Shown: one piece after another, positions 56,259 through 64,000 of the stretch
How the letters are laid out: every line of letters begins with the position of its first letter
Position numbering within the stretch: position 1 is the first letter of the stretch
Assembly (NCBI RefSeq): GCF_003201975.1
Contig: NZ_QJJQ01000010.1
Location: 124,001 to 188,000, forward strand
Origin: Pseudogracilibacillus auburnensis
GTDB taxonomy: Bacteria; Bacillota; Bacilli; Bacillales; Amphibacillaceae
Direction of reading: 5' to 3'
DNA length: 64,000 bases
The notes under the pieces: generated by a model
Told to the model about the DNA's origin: nothing
The model's input: the letters and a program-made list of their open reading frames with translations, nothing else
Database searches by the model: none
Position numbers and translations under genes: made by a program

Positions 56259-57368
56259 TTATTCAAAGTGTTCTCGTTGTGAACCGTGACGGCATACGTT
56301 TAATTGTAATGGTTGAATTCCAATATCGCTCCATGCTTTGTATAAATCTTCACAAAAAACATGTCTAGGCAAGAAAGCTATACCACAGTCTCCACCGCCT
56401 GCACCTGACAGCTTCCCAGCACCACCAAATCGTTCTGCTTCCTTACTTAATTTGTACAATTTTTCCGTTTCTATTTCTACTTTCGCATGTTTTCCGATTT
56501 CAGCCAGTGCCTTTCTATTTTCGGTTATTCCTTCAAAAAATTCCTTTAAATCATCACTCTTCATTCCAGATAGTATTAGGTTAACTGCATGTTCACTCTT
56601 ACGTAGAAACATTTCATACTGTTTCCTGTTTTCTTCTTTTAACTTGGAAATTTGCTGAACCAAATTAGCAGTTGATGCTGGGCTACCTGTCCAACCGATG
56701 CAACTTTGAACCTCGTCCGGAAAATCAATCTTTTTAATCGACAAAAATTCCCAATCTTTTTTAACCATTTTTGTCATGCTAGTTTCTTTTTTCAACTCTT
56801 TTTTAAGCCAATCGGCTTGAAATGACGCATAAAGTAAAACGCCACCATATGTGGAAGCTGCGATATCTGCACCTGAACCATTTCCTTGTGTTCGGATATG
56901 AGAAATGGCTGCAAGTTTAAAAATTAATTTTCGGGATGGATTATTTCCTACGAACATCGTTAAAATCGCATTTACAACCGATGTAACGACAGCTGCACTA
57001 GATCCTAAACCATATTTCGCTCCCGTTTCTTTATCATCTAACTCACTTTTAATGGATAAAGAAAACGGTCTAATCGATATCGACTGTTCTTGTAAATAAG
57101 TCAGTGTCGTCGTCATCGCATCTTTTACAAAATGAATACGTGCATCTGTACAATTAAACTTCACGCCACTTTCAGTGTACTCCCAATGTAAATGGGTTAG
57201 ATCAAAATCGTTTAACGACAATTCATTTTTATCATGATCCTTAATCGTACAATAGACAAATCGATCCACTGCCATGACAACCAATCTATGATATGGTTCT
57301 AATACCGCAAACTCTCCCGCTACCATTAATTTTCCAGGTGTTTTAATCGTCATTTGCCGCTTCAACAT
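56259..57368 (-). CDS. mvaK2: Phosphomevalonate kinase
   Basis: 369-aa GHMP kinase converting phosphomevalonate to diphosphomevalonate. N-terminal TPGKLMVAGEFAVLEP, ATP loop KYGLGSSAAVVTSVV (about 115-129) and C-terminal GGAGKLSGAGGGDCGIAF are present. TAGGAGG precedes the ATG. Last of four mevalonate genes, nine bases after mvaD. Confidence 0.93.
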   Translation of the reverse strand: MLKRQMTIKTPGKLMVAGEFAVLEPYHRLVVMAVDRFVYCTIKDHDKNELSLNDFDLTHLHWEYTESGVKFNCTDARIHFVKDAMTTTLTYLQEQSISIRPFSLSIKSELDDKETGAKYGLGSSAAVVTSVVNAILTMFVGNNPSRKLIFKLAAISHIRTQGNGSGADIAASTYGGVLLYASFQADWLKKELKKETSMTKMVKKDWEFLSIKKIDFPDEVQSCIGWTGSPASTANLVQQISKLKEENRKQYEMFLRKSEHAVNLILSGMKSDDLKEFFEGITENRKALAEIGKHAKVEIETEKLYKLSKEAERFGGAGKLSGAGGGDCGIAFLPRHVFCEDLYKAWSDIGIQPLQLNVCRHGSQREHFE

Positions 57369-57377
57369 ACAGCCCTC

Positions 57378-58355
57378 CTACACGTAAGAAATCCCATTAC
57401 CCACTTTACTCACAATTACTTCTGAAACACCTTCCGTATTCTGAAGCTTATCCAGCACTCTTTGCTCATCTTCTGGTAAATATAGTACTTTAACATTTGG
57501 CCCCGCGTCAATTGTAAAGTACGCAGGTATATTGTTTTTGCGTAATTGTTGCACTGTTTGCATGACAGTCATTGTAGTGTCTTGCCAGTATGTAAAAGGT
57601 GGATATGCTCCTAATGTAGTAGCATGCATTTTTAAACAATTTGCTTCTGCGATCGCACCAACTTTTTCAAAATCACAAGCCATAATGCCCTCTTTTATTT
57701 CTTGTAAGTCTTTTGGTAAGCTTTCTAACCATCCGTCATAAAATACGGATGTATCAACCGTTCGTTTCATTCCGATACGACTTGACACATCTTTTTCTTT
57801 CGCAGTAAGCACAACTGCTGCCACACGAATATCCCAATGATCTTGAGGCGCAATTTGAATGGCGAATGAATCCATTCCATCATCTCTTTGCCCTTTTTCC
57901 CATTCAACAAACCCGCCATAAATGGAACGGCATGCTGAGCCAGAACCTTGTCTCGTAAAACGTGAAAGCTCTTCATCTGTTAAATGTAATTGCAAAGCTT
58001 TTGCCGAAGCTGCGGCAAGCGCTGCAAATCCAGATGCCGAGGAAGCAAATCCAGCTGCAGTTGGTACTTTATTAATCGAATGTACTTCTGCAAACACCCC
58101 TTGTTTATTCGCATAATTTCTAAATAAATCTAAATAGTTTGTTACCCTATCATAGGCAATATTCGTAATTTCCTCTTTGTTTAATGTAAAAATATCACGT
58201 TTTAAATCTTCTTTAAAATGGACAGTTGTTTCTGTATAAAAACCGTCTAAGGTAACAGAAAGGCTACTATTTGTGGGTAAAATTAATTCCTCATTTCTTT
58301 TACCCCAATATTTTATTAAAGCAATATTCGTATGTGCTTTCGCTGTTGCACGCAT
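57378..58355 (-). CDS. mvaD: Diphosphomevalonate decarboxylase
   Basis: 325 aa; yields isopentenyl diphosphate. ANIALIKYWGKRNEELILP and TAAGFASSASGFAALAAA are family signatures; YFTIDAGPNVKVLYLP holds the catalytic Asp. AAAGGAG upstream. A hairpin separates it from mvaK1. Confidence 0.95.
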   Translation of the reverse strand: MRATAKAHTNIALIKYWGKRNEELILPTNSSLSVTLDGFYTETTVHFKEDLKRDIFTLNKEEITNIAYDRVTNYLDLFRNYANKQGVFAEVHSINKVPTAAGFASSASGFAALAAASAKALQLHLTDEELSRFTRQGSGSACRSIYGGFVEWEKGQRDDGMDSFAIQIAPQDHWDIRVAAVVLTAKEKDVSSRIGMKRTVDTSVFYDGWLESLPKDLQEIKEGIMACDFEKVGAIAEANCLKMHATTLGAYPPFTYWQDTTMTVMQTVQQLRKNNIPAYFTIDAGPNVKVLYLPEDEQRVLDKLQNTEGVSEVIVSKVGNGISYV

Positions 58356-58408
58356 TGATTTACTCCTTTAATAAGATTTTGTCTTACAATTTTTATGTAA
58401 TCAAGAAA

Positions 58409-58432
58409 GAAATCGGCGATAACACCGATTTC
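58409..58432 (-). terminator. Hairpin inside the mevalonate operon
   Basis: 10-bp stem GAAATCGGTG / CGCCGATTTC (one G-U pair) with a four-base loop, followed by TTTCTTG, between mvaK1 and mvaD. May be a partial terminator or processing site. Confidence 0.5.
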
Positions 58433-58444
58433 ACTTTTTAATCG

Positions 58445-59404
58445 TTATTCATTTTTTAATACAAATGGCCATACTGCCTGTGCACCAAATTGTTTTAATT
58501 TTTCACTTAATTGCATCGAATGAATCTCATTTCGGGCAAGCGCAATAATACAACCACCATTACCCCCACCAGTTAATTTAGCTCCTAAGGCACCTTCTTG
58601 TCTAGCAAAATGAATTAATTTATTTAAGCTAGAATCACTTACTCCAATTGCTTCTAATTCCTTTTGCGCCTCATTTAACAAGGTACCGAGTAATTGTTTG
58701 CTTGACTTTTCTAATGCCTCTCTTACTTGATACGTAATATCACCAATTCTTTCAATTTTGCCATACACCTTTTTAGGTGCTAACTTTAGCAAGCTTGTAA
58801 CGGTATCAATTGCCGTTTTCGTATCAGCCATACGACCAGAATCAGCAACAACAAAGTAAAATTCCCCAGTCGGCTGAATATAATCAATCGGCTCTTCTTT
58901 TTTATACCAAATTGGGCTTGGTGATGTAATTGTTAATGGATCAATCCCACTTGGCGCGCCGTGTGCAAATGTCTCAGAAATATTTGCAAGCTGTAATAAC
59001 TGTTCGTTCGTATATTCTTTATCTGAATACATAAACAACGATTTTACAACAGCGATTGCGACAGACGCACTAGAACCTAGCCCTTTTCCAGGCGGAATAG
59101 AGGATTGTATCCGGATTAATAAATCACGATACGGGATTTTTAAAATCTTTAACGTCTGTTTTATCGTATTTACGATACCTGCAAGTGATTTTGGAGCAGA
59201 TTCCATTGGTCCTTGGTAAAGTGAACTGTCTAAGTATACATTACCAATAACTCTTTCAACGATTGATTCCACTCCGATTAATGGAAATGGAATGGCAATG
59301 GCGGGTTGACCATGAACGACCGCGTGCTCTCCTACCAAAATCAACTTACTATGTGCGACACCAGTAGCCATTTTTTCTGAGATTGTTACTTTTTCTACAC
59401 TCAT
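58445..59404 (-). CDS. mvaK1: Mevalonate kinase
   Basis: 319-aa GHMP kinase phosphorylating mevalonate. AHSKLILVGEHAVVHGQPAIA, PPGKGLGSSASVAIAVV and C-terminal KLTGGGNGGCIIAL are typical. The ATG overlaps the mvaA stop by four bases, indicating translational coupling. Confidence 0.94.
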   Translation of the reverse strand: MSVEKVTISEKMATGVAHSKLILVGEHAVVHGQPAIAIPFPLIGVESIVERVIGNVYLDSSLYQGPMESAPKSLAGIVNTIKQTLKILKIPYRDLLIRIQSSIPPGKGLGSSASVAIAVVKSLFMYSDKEYTNEQLLQLANISETFAHGAPSGIDPLTITSPSPIWYKKEEPIDYIQPTGEFYFVVADSGRMADTKTAIDTVTSLLKLAPKKVYGKIERIGDITYQVREALEKSSKQLLGTLLNEAQKELEAIGVSDSSLNKLIHFARQEGALGAKLTGGGNGGCIIALARNEIHSMQLSEKLKQFGAQAVWPFVLKNE

Positions 59405-60690
59405 TTTGCATACTCTTCCATTAATTTTTTTGCATAACCGACACGAATTTCTTTTGCTTCAACTAACTTCTCAGCAATGATATCAATTAACTCCCCAGTT
59501 GCCCCTGCCGCCATGGCAACAGAGCGTGAATGAAGAGCCATATGTCCTTTTTGAATCCCATCCGTCACTAGCGCTTTTAACGCACCAAGATTTTGCGCTA
59601 AGCCGACGGATACAATTACTTGAGCTAATTCTCTTGCAGATTCTACACGTAATAATTTATATGCTACTTTAGCCATTGGGTGAACACGACTTGCTCCCCC
59701 AACAATGCCGAGTGACATCGGAAGTTCAAGTTCACCAACTAAATTGCCCTTTCCATCTACAGACCAAGTTGTCATAGAACTATATTGACCGTCTCTAGCT
59801 GCATATGCATGTGCACCAGCTTCAACTGCGCGCCAGTCATTTCCTGTTGCGATAATGACAGGATCAATTCCATTCATAATTCCTTTATTATGTGTTACTG
59901 CCCGGTATGGATCAGACGCTGCAAATTCATATGCATGTACAACACCATCACGAACTTCTTCTCCCGAAAATCCATCAGATTCTAGTAAATAAGGCGGAAT
60001 CGTACAAGTAGCCTTTGCAAGGCAACGATCTGCATAATTAGATAAAATGCGTAAATATACTTTACCATCTGTTAAATGTTCGACAACAGGTGCTAACGAT
60101 TCAGCCATTGTATTAATAATATTTGCTCCCATTGCATCACATGTATTTACGTACAAATGAATAACAAGCATTTGATTAAACTTTGATGCCTCTTCATTTA
60201 AGAGGCGTACCTCTAGATCTCCTGCTCCCCCACCCCTCGCAACAAGGCTTGGATAAGCATCATTTGCAGCTTGGATTAACATCTCTTTTTCTCGTAGTAT
60301 CGCTTCTTTTGCTTCCTGAAAATCTGGACAGCCTACAACTTGTATTTGTCCAATCATAATTCGCTCAGTCGCTTCCGTTTTAAAACCACCAGCTTCACGA
60401 ACAATTTTTGCGATATAACTAGCTGAGGCTACAATAGAGGGTTCCTCGACGGCCATCGGTATCATATATTCTTTTTCATCGATCATAAAATTTAAACCTA
60501 AACCGAACGGAAGAGAAAATGTCCCAATCACATTTTCAATCATTTTATCTGCTGTTTCAATCGGTAAAGAAACTTCATTCATTAATTGTGCAGCATCCTC
60601 ATCTTCCAATTGGCATAAATCAATGATATATTTTTTTCTTTCCTCAACCGTCATTTTATAAAACCCGGGAACTCTAGAAGATATTTCCAT
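59401..60690 (-). CDS. mvaA: Hydroxymethylglutaryl-CoA reductase, class II
   Basis: About 429 aa from ATG 60690 (AAGGGTG upstream; the earlier GTG at 60699 overlaps that site). Reduces HMG-CoA to mevalonate. Class II motifs: DAMGANIINTMAE, ATGNDWRAVEAGAHAYA, GELELPMSLGIVGGA and C-terminal HMALHSRSVAMAAG with the catalytic His region. Starts the mevalonate operon. HMG-CoA synthase is not in this window. Confidence 0.95.
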   Translation of the reverse strand: MEISSRVPGFYKMTVEERKKYIIDLCQLEDEDAAQLMNEVSLPIETADKMIENVIGTFSLPFGLGLNFMIDEKEYMIPMAVEEPSIVASASYIAKIVREAGGFKTEATERIMIGQIQVVGCPDFQEAKEAILREKEMLIQAANDAYPSLVARGGGAGDLEVRLLNEEASKFNQMLVIHLYVNTCDAMGANIINTMAESLAPVVEHLTDGKVYLRILSNYADRCLAKATCTIPPYLLESDGFSGEEVRDGVVHAYEFAASDPYRAVTHNKGIMNGIDPVIIATGNDWRAVEAGAHAYAARDGQYSSMTTWSVDGKGNLVGELELPMSLGIVGGASRVHPMAKVAYKLLRVESARELAQVIVSVGLAQNLGALKALVTDGIQKGHMALHSRSVAMAAGATGELIDIIAEKLVEAKEIRVGYAKKLMEEYAK

Positions 60691-60758
60691 CCTATTCACC
60701 CTTGTAAAGTGTAATTAGTTATATAGTAAACTTTTATCTTTTATTCATATGAATCAAT

Positions 60759-60950
60759 TTCATTATTCACTATTTCAGTTAAAAATCCGAACAACGAAGA
60801 TTAGTTACTAGTTTCTACTCTAGGTGATCGCTTTTAAGCAAGCGGCCGTTAAGAGTCGACCATCTGCGTTCCAACCATTAGGCGAATGATACAATACGTG
60901 AATGTTAAGATTTCTTTAGTATCTAATGTTCGGATTTATCCTTGGAATTT
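60759..60950. repeat. Inverted-end intergenic repeat, copy 2 (upstream of mvaA)
   Basis: Same outer parts as 27728-27853: TTTCATTATTCA, AATCCGAACA (60784-60793), then TGTTCGGATT (60927-60936) with TATCCTTGGAATT. The interior is longer and GC-richer (AAGCAAGCGGCCG) and shares only TCTAGGTG with copy 1. Rest of the 60691-61150 gap: no gene seen. Confidence 0.65.
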
Positions 60951-61067
60951 GTTTTACATAAGTCCACTATATAATTATACCAAAAAACATGTATAAATTG
61001 CTTGTATTATTTATATTTATAAAGTTAATTGTATCTATTATGTGAAAAACCTTTTAAAAATGCAAAT

Positions 61068-61102
61068 AAACAAGGTTGTTTAAGAATGACACTCCCTTGT
61101 TT
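61068..61102 (-). terminator. Probable terminator of the tRNA cluster
   Basis: AAACAAGG / CCTTGTTT stem on the minus strand, followed by ATTTGCATTTTT, 50 bases beyond tRNA-Gln. Confidence 0.5.
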
Positions 61103-61150
61103 ACTAAGTAGTTTGAACATACCGATAACCTAAGTTCAAAGATGTTATGA

Positions 61151-61222
61151 CTGGGCTACTAGGATTCGAACCTAGGAGTGACGGGACCAAAACCCGTTGC
61201 CTTACCGCTTGGCTATAGCCCA
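61151..61222 (-). tRNA. tRNA-Gln (anticodon TTG)
   Basis: 72 bases; acceptor TGGGCTA pairs with TAGCCCA, T-arm GGTTCGAATCC, anticodon loop TTTTGGT. CCA is not encoded. Last of four tRNA genes. Confidence 0.93.
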
Positions 61223-61237
61223 ATATTGTTAACTCAA

Positions 61238-61319
61238 TGGAGGGGGGCAGATTCGAACTGCCGAACCCGATGGGAGCGGATTTACAGTCCGCCGCGTTTA
61301 GCCACTTCGCTACCCCTCC
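61238..61319 (-). tRNA. tRNA-Tyr (anticodon GTA)
   Basis: 82 bases with a long variable arm; acceptor GGAGGGG/CCCCTCC, anticodon loop CTGTAAA, T-arm AGTTCGAATCT. Confidence 0.94.
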
Positions 61320-61366
61320 ATATAATTTACAAACTTCTTTAAATTATACAAATAAAGATGAAAAAA

Positions 61367-61439
<73 letters not shown>

Positions 61440-61449
61440 ATTTTGATGA

Positions 61450-61521
61450 TGACCCGTACGGGATTCGAACCCGTGTTACCGCCGTGAAAGGGCGGTGTCT
61501 TAACCACTTGACCAACGGGCC
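61450..61521 (-). tRNA. tRNA-Glu (anticodon TTC)
   Basis: 72 bases; anticodon loop CTTTCAC between CCGCC/GGCGG stems, T-arm GGTTCGAATCC, acceptor GGCCCGT/ACGGGTC. First of the cluster, next to a strong promoter. Confidence 0.94.
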
Positions 61522-61553
61522 AAAATAACACGTCTTAAAAGCCAACGATTTTT

Positions 61554-61582
61554 ATTATATACAAGCTTTATTATTTTGTAAA
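61554..61582 (-). promoter_or_regulatory. Promoter of the tRNA cluster
   Basis: TTTACA (61577-61582), 17-base spacer, TATAAT (61554-61559), 32 bases before tRNA-Glu. Confidence 0.8.
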
Positions 61583-61640
61583 GGATTATGTGTAAATATT
61601 TTGTCCCGATTAGGAAAAAGTGTGAAAGAGCCGTTATACT

Positions 61641-61669
61641 TATACATAAACAGTCAAAGTCGTTATAAT
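61641..61669 (+). promoter_or_regulatory. fabI promoter
   Basis: TATACA (61641-61646), 17-base spacer, TATAAT (61664-61669), 30 bases upstream of the start codon. No clear FapR operator was recognised. Confidence 0.6.
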
Positions 61670-61699
61670 AAAAGAAGTACATATTATGGAGGTGCCCGA

Positions 61700-62476
61700 A
61701 TGTCTGGCTTATTAAAAGGAAAAACGATCGTCGTAATGGGAGTTGCGAATCAACGTAGCATCGCATGGGGTATTACGAAATCACTTCACCGAGAAGGTGC
61801 AAACCTTATTTTTACGAATAGACAGGAACGTTCTTATCAAAAATTACAAAAATTGCTTGAAGATCATCATATAGAAGCAACATTACTCGTTACTTGTGAT
61901 GTTGCAAGTGACAAAAGCATTAAAGAAGCTTTTGCTGAGATAAAAGAAAAAGTTGGTACGATCCATGGTGTCGTCCATTCTGTCGCATTCGCTAATCGAG
62001 ACGAACTGCAAGGTGAATATGCAAACACTTCACGAGCAGGATTTTTATTAGCACAAGAAATTAGTGCTTATTCCCTTGTCGCTATAGCAAATGAAGCGAG
62101 AAAATTAATGACTGAAGGTGGAAGCATCGTCACACAGTCTTATTTAGGTGCTGAAAGAGTAGTGAAAAACTATAATGTGATGGGCGTGGCAAAGGCGTCA
62201 TTAGAAGCTAGCGTCAGGTATTTGGCGGAAGATGTTGGCAAAAATGATATTCGCGTGAATGCTATTTCAGCTGGACCAATCCGCACACTTTCTGCAAAAG
62301 GTGTTTCCGGATTAAATGAAATCCATTCTGTCATTGAAGAAAAAGCTCCTTTAAGAAGAAATGTGGACCAAGACCAAGTCGGTGATGCGACAATGTTTTT
62401 ACTAAGTGATTTAGCACGTGGAGTTACAGGTGAAGTGATTCATGTCGACTCAGGTTATCATATTATGGGACTTTAA
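61700..62476 (+). CDS. fabI: Enoyl-[acyl-carrier-protein] reductase FabI
   Basis: 258 aa from ATG 61700 (GGAGG upstream). Last reductive step of fatty acid elongation; target of triclosan-type inhibitors. NAD(P)H-binding GVANQRSIAWGI at 15-26; catalytic Tyr158-x6-Lys165 (NYNVMGVAKA) with Tyr148; SAGPIRTLSAKG and HVDSGYHIMGL are family marks. Monocistronic, followed by a terminator. Confidence 0.95.
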   Translation: MSGLLKGKTIVVMGVANQRSIAWGITKSLHREGANLIFTNRQERSYQKLQKLLEDHHIEATLLVTCDVASDKSIKEAFAEIKEKVGTIHGVVHSVAFANRDELQGEYANTSRAGFLLAQEISAYSLVAIANEARKLMTEGGSIVTQSYLGAERVVKNYNVMGVAKASLEASVRYLAEDVGKNDIRVNAISAGPIRTLSAKGVSGLNEIHSVIEEKAPLRRNVDQDQVGDATMFLLSDLARGVTGEVIHVDSGYHIMGL

Positions 62477-62523
62477 AAGCAAGTGGTTGGAGCATAAGTA
62501 AAAAATTTTCAATTCAAATCACG

Positions 62524-62578
62524 AAAATAAAACGCGTGAAATCAAGATTTTGAATCAGATTTCATGCGTTTTTATTTT
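62524..62578. terminator. Bidirectional terminator after fabI
   Basis: AAAATAAAACGC-TGAAATC pairs with GATTTCA-GCGTTTTTATTTT around a loop of about 14 bases, with T/A tracts at both ends. Confidence 0.8.
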
Positions 62579-62648
62579 ATCTTCAAAGCGTGTTACCCCA
62601 GCTTTACTATACCTATCATTTAGAGTGCGTTATTTGCTACTTCTTTTA

Positions 62649-63194
62649 CTACTTATTTCGCTCTGTATATAGTATTCCTGCTTCGGCTAATGCTTTACAT
62701 GCTGCATCTATTTTCTCCATCGAATCAGCCTCTAATGTATGTAAATGAATCCCATTTGTCAGAACAGATAATAATGTTGCTTCATAATTAGAAAGTGCAG
62801 TGACAAACTGATTGACATCAGCACGGCTATTAATCATGAGTGAACCAGTTAATTCACCGTATATAGAATGCTCCACTATTACATCTAAAACAGTTACCCC
62901 ACAATCAACGATCATATCAAGCTCCATTTTAGTCTGATCAGGTGTATGGTTGCAAATAATAATCCGTCTATGCAAATGATTCGGTGATTGTTGTTGTAAA
63001 TATAAATAACCTTGATTCGTTGCAATAATTGGCTCATTGCTCGTTTTTAAAAGAGCAACATCTGTTACGATTACTTGGCGACTGACATTCGTTTGATTAG
63101 CAAGCTCTTGACCAGTAATTGGTTGTTTCGTTTTCTTTAATAGTCCAATAATGAAGTCCCTTCGTTCTGTTCCCGACATCCTTTTCTTACCCAC
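62649..63194 (-). CDS. niaR: Niacin-responsive transcriptional repressor NiaR
   Basis: 181 aa, GTG start with AAGGTGG. N-terminal HTH_11 (ERRDFIIGLLKKTKQPITGQELA to VSRQVIVTDVALL) and the C-terminal 3H domain with conserved histidines in RIIICNHTPDQ, VEHSIYGELTG and GIHLHTLEAD, which bind metal and nicotinate. Represses NAD synthesis and niacin uptake genes in Firmicutes (YrxA in B. subtilis). No target genes lie nearby. Confidence 0.93.
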   Translation of the reverse strand: MGKKRMSGTERRDFIIGLLKKTKQPITGQELANQTNVSRQVIVTDVALLKTSNEPIIATNQGYLYLQQQSPNHLHRRIIICNHTPDQTKMELDMIVDCGVTVLDVIVEHSIYGELTGSLMINSRADVNQFVTALSNYEATLLSVLTNGIHLHTLEADSMEKIDAACKALAEAGILYTERNK

Positions 63195-63549
63195 TAGTTT
63201 TATCCACCTTTTTCAATAGTCATAACATATGTATATTTCTTTTATGGATTAATTCATCAGCATTTTTCCCATATAGATCATTTCTAAATGGAACACATCA
63301 TTTTCTCATGACAAATGCTTTCTTTTCAAATAGTGTTACTTGAAGATCGTTATGCCCATATCCGTTACATTTTAGCATACTACAATTCTCAAGAGATTGT
63401 AAAAAAATAAATCAATAAACTGGTCGTAAATAAGGAACATTTTCCACCAATGACAAAATGGTGAATTCCATCCATTTCATCTAGCCAATTTTATAGAAAA
63501 AAGATATAATTATTTTAGAACGATCGTTCAATTTATTGGAGGTAGTTTT
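63195..63549. other. 355-bp intergenic region between niaR and tetR
   Basis: No gene seen. It contains a small CACCA/TGGTG inverted repeat (about 63452-63470) and, at its right end, the tetR promoter and operator. Confidence 0.5.
63482..63529 (+). promoter_or_regulatory. Promoter and operator of the last tetR gene
   Basis: -35 TAGCCA (63482-63487), 17-base spacer, -10 TATAAT (63505-63510). Just downstream, GAACGATCGTTC (63518-63529) is a perfect 12-bp palindrome of a form often seen as TetR-family operators, placed to give autorepression. Confidence 0.65.
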
Positions 63550-64000
63550 TTGAAAAAAAGAAGTTACAATAGCAAAAAAGTAAAAAATGATATTTTAGTA
63601 GAGGCATCCATTCTGTTTGCTCAAAAAGGATATGCACAAACGTCGGTTGCAGATATATCAAATGCTTCAGGTTATAGTAAAGGACATATATATTACCATT
63701 TTGGAAATAAAGAAAAATTGTTTGTACGGTTAGCCCAAAACACCATGCAACATTGGTATAAAAAATGGCAAGAAAAAGAAGACCAATTTACGACAGCTAC
63801 CGAAAAATTGTATGGAATTGCAAAATATGTTCTTTATCATTACCAAACACCACTATTAAAGGCTGGGCAAGAATTGGCTGCTAACCCGAATACACATCCA
63901 GAATCGATCAAAAAATTATATGATTTAGCAATTACTCCGATGAGCACATATCGTTCTATTTTTCAAGATGGGATGGACAACGATGAATTTAAGCATGGCG
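63550..64000 (+). CDS. TetR-family regulator, 5' part (cut by window end)
   Basis: TTG start 6 bases after TTGGAGGTAG; 150 codons are visible without a stop. Helix-turn-helix AKKGY-type region reads ASILFAQKGYAQTSVADI then SNASGYSKGHIYYHFGNKEKLF. The ligand domain begins MQHWYKKWQEKEDQF. Targets are unknown; the window ends before any neighbour. Likely autoregulated through the palindrome upstream. Confidence 0.88.
   Translation, partial: MKKRSYNSKKVKNDILVEASILFAQKGYAQTSVADISNASGYSKGHIYYHFGNKEKLFVRLAQNTMQHWYKKWQEKEDQFTTATEKLYGIAKYVLYHYQTPLLKAGQELAANPNTHPESIKKLYDLAITPMSTYRSIFQDGMDNDEFKHG

Noticed and set aside
61500-61766. Minus-strand frame of 88 codons between the tRNA cluster and fabI
   Set aside because: It overlaps the tRNA promoter and the fabI start, has no ribosome site and no known motif.

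Overview
The window is low-GC, densely packed, mostly minus-strand DNA typical of a Bacillaceae-type Firmicute. Support comes from AAGGAGG-type ribosome sites, the cdaA-cdaR-glmM operon, NreABC nitrate/oxygen sensing, NiaR, a GlpP-type leader, a NEAT/sortase B haem system and Bacillaceae-style intergenic repeats. I cannot name the species; it looks like a facultatively anaerobic Oceanobacillus/Virgibacillus/Lysinibacillus-like organism.

Layout. 1-712: 5' part of a glutathione-independent formaldehyde dehydrogenase. 713-1582: repeats only. 1583-6885: ABC-2 exporter (ATPase and two permeases) followed by a large MalT-like LuxR regulator. 6994-11902: glycerol/dihydroxyacetone block (glpF-glpK behind an antiterminator-type leader, then dhaK-dhaL-dhaM). 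11964-16560: molybdenum cofactor genes (moeA, mobB, mobA, moaA) with an OsmC-like protein. 16755-27661: respiratory nitrate reductase operon narGHJI-nreABC-hemerythrin-narK, whose last gene is an MFS transporter fused to a PAS domain and whose promoter carries a good NreC-type box. Cofactor synthesis, nitrate uptake, nitrate reduction and O2/nitrate sensing therefore lie in adjacent operons.

27993-30507: OpuC-like osmoprotectant importer. 30600-34366: accessory stretch with a small membrane ORF, a possible IS scar, a decayed copy of the end of a YhgE-like gene, the intact YhgE-like gene and its TetR regulator (apparently a non-canonical start codon), and a 21-bp tandem repeat that also occurs near 13.9 kb. 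34367-46527: iron-regulated haem locus. On the minus strand are two small NEAT proteins, a seven-NEAT wall protein, a binding-protein ABC importer and sortase B; divergently transcribed are a second importer and an IsdG-type haem oxygenase, with three Fur boxes between.

46690-51067: PlsC-like acyltransferase, CDGSH protein, polysaccharide deacetylase and a divergent MFS efflux/TetR pair with twin operators. 51221-56183: cdaA-cdaR-glmM and arginase, separated by repeat scars. 56259-60690: lower mevalonate pathway operon (mvaA-mvaK1-mvaD-mvaK2). 61151-61521: four tRNA genes (Glu, Thr, Tyr, Gln). 61700-64000: fabI, niaR and a TetR gene cut by the window end.

Mobile-looking DNA is limited to small non-coding elements: at least five repeat families recur inside the window, several with terminal inverted repeats. 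No intact transposase, prophage or CRISPR array was seen.
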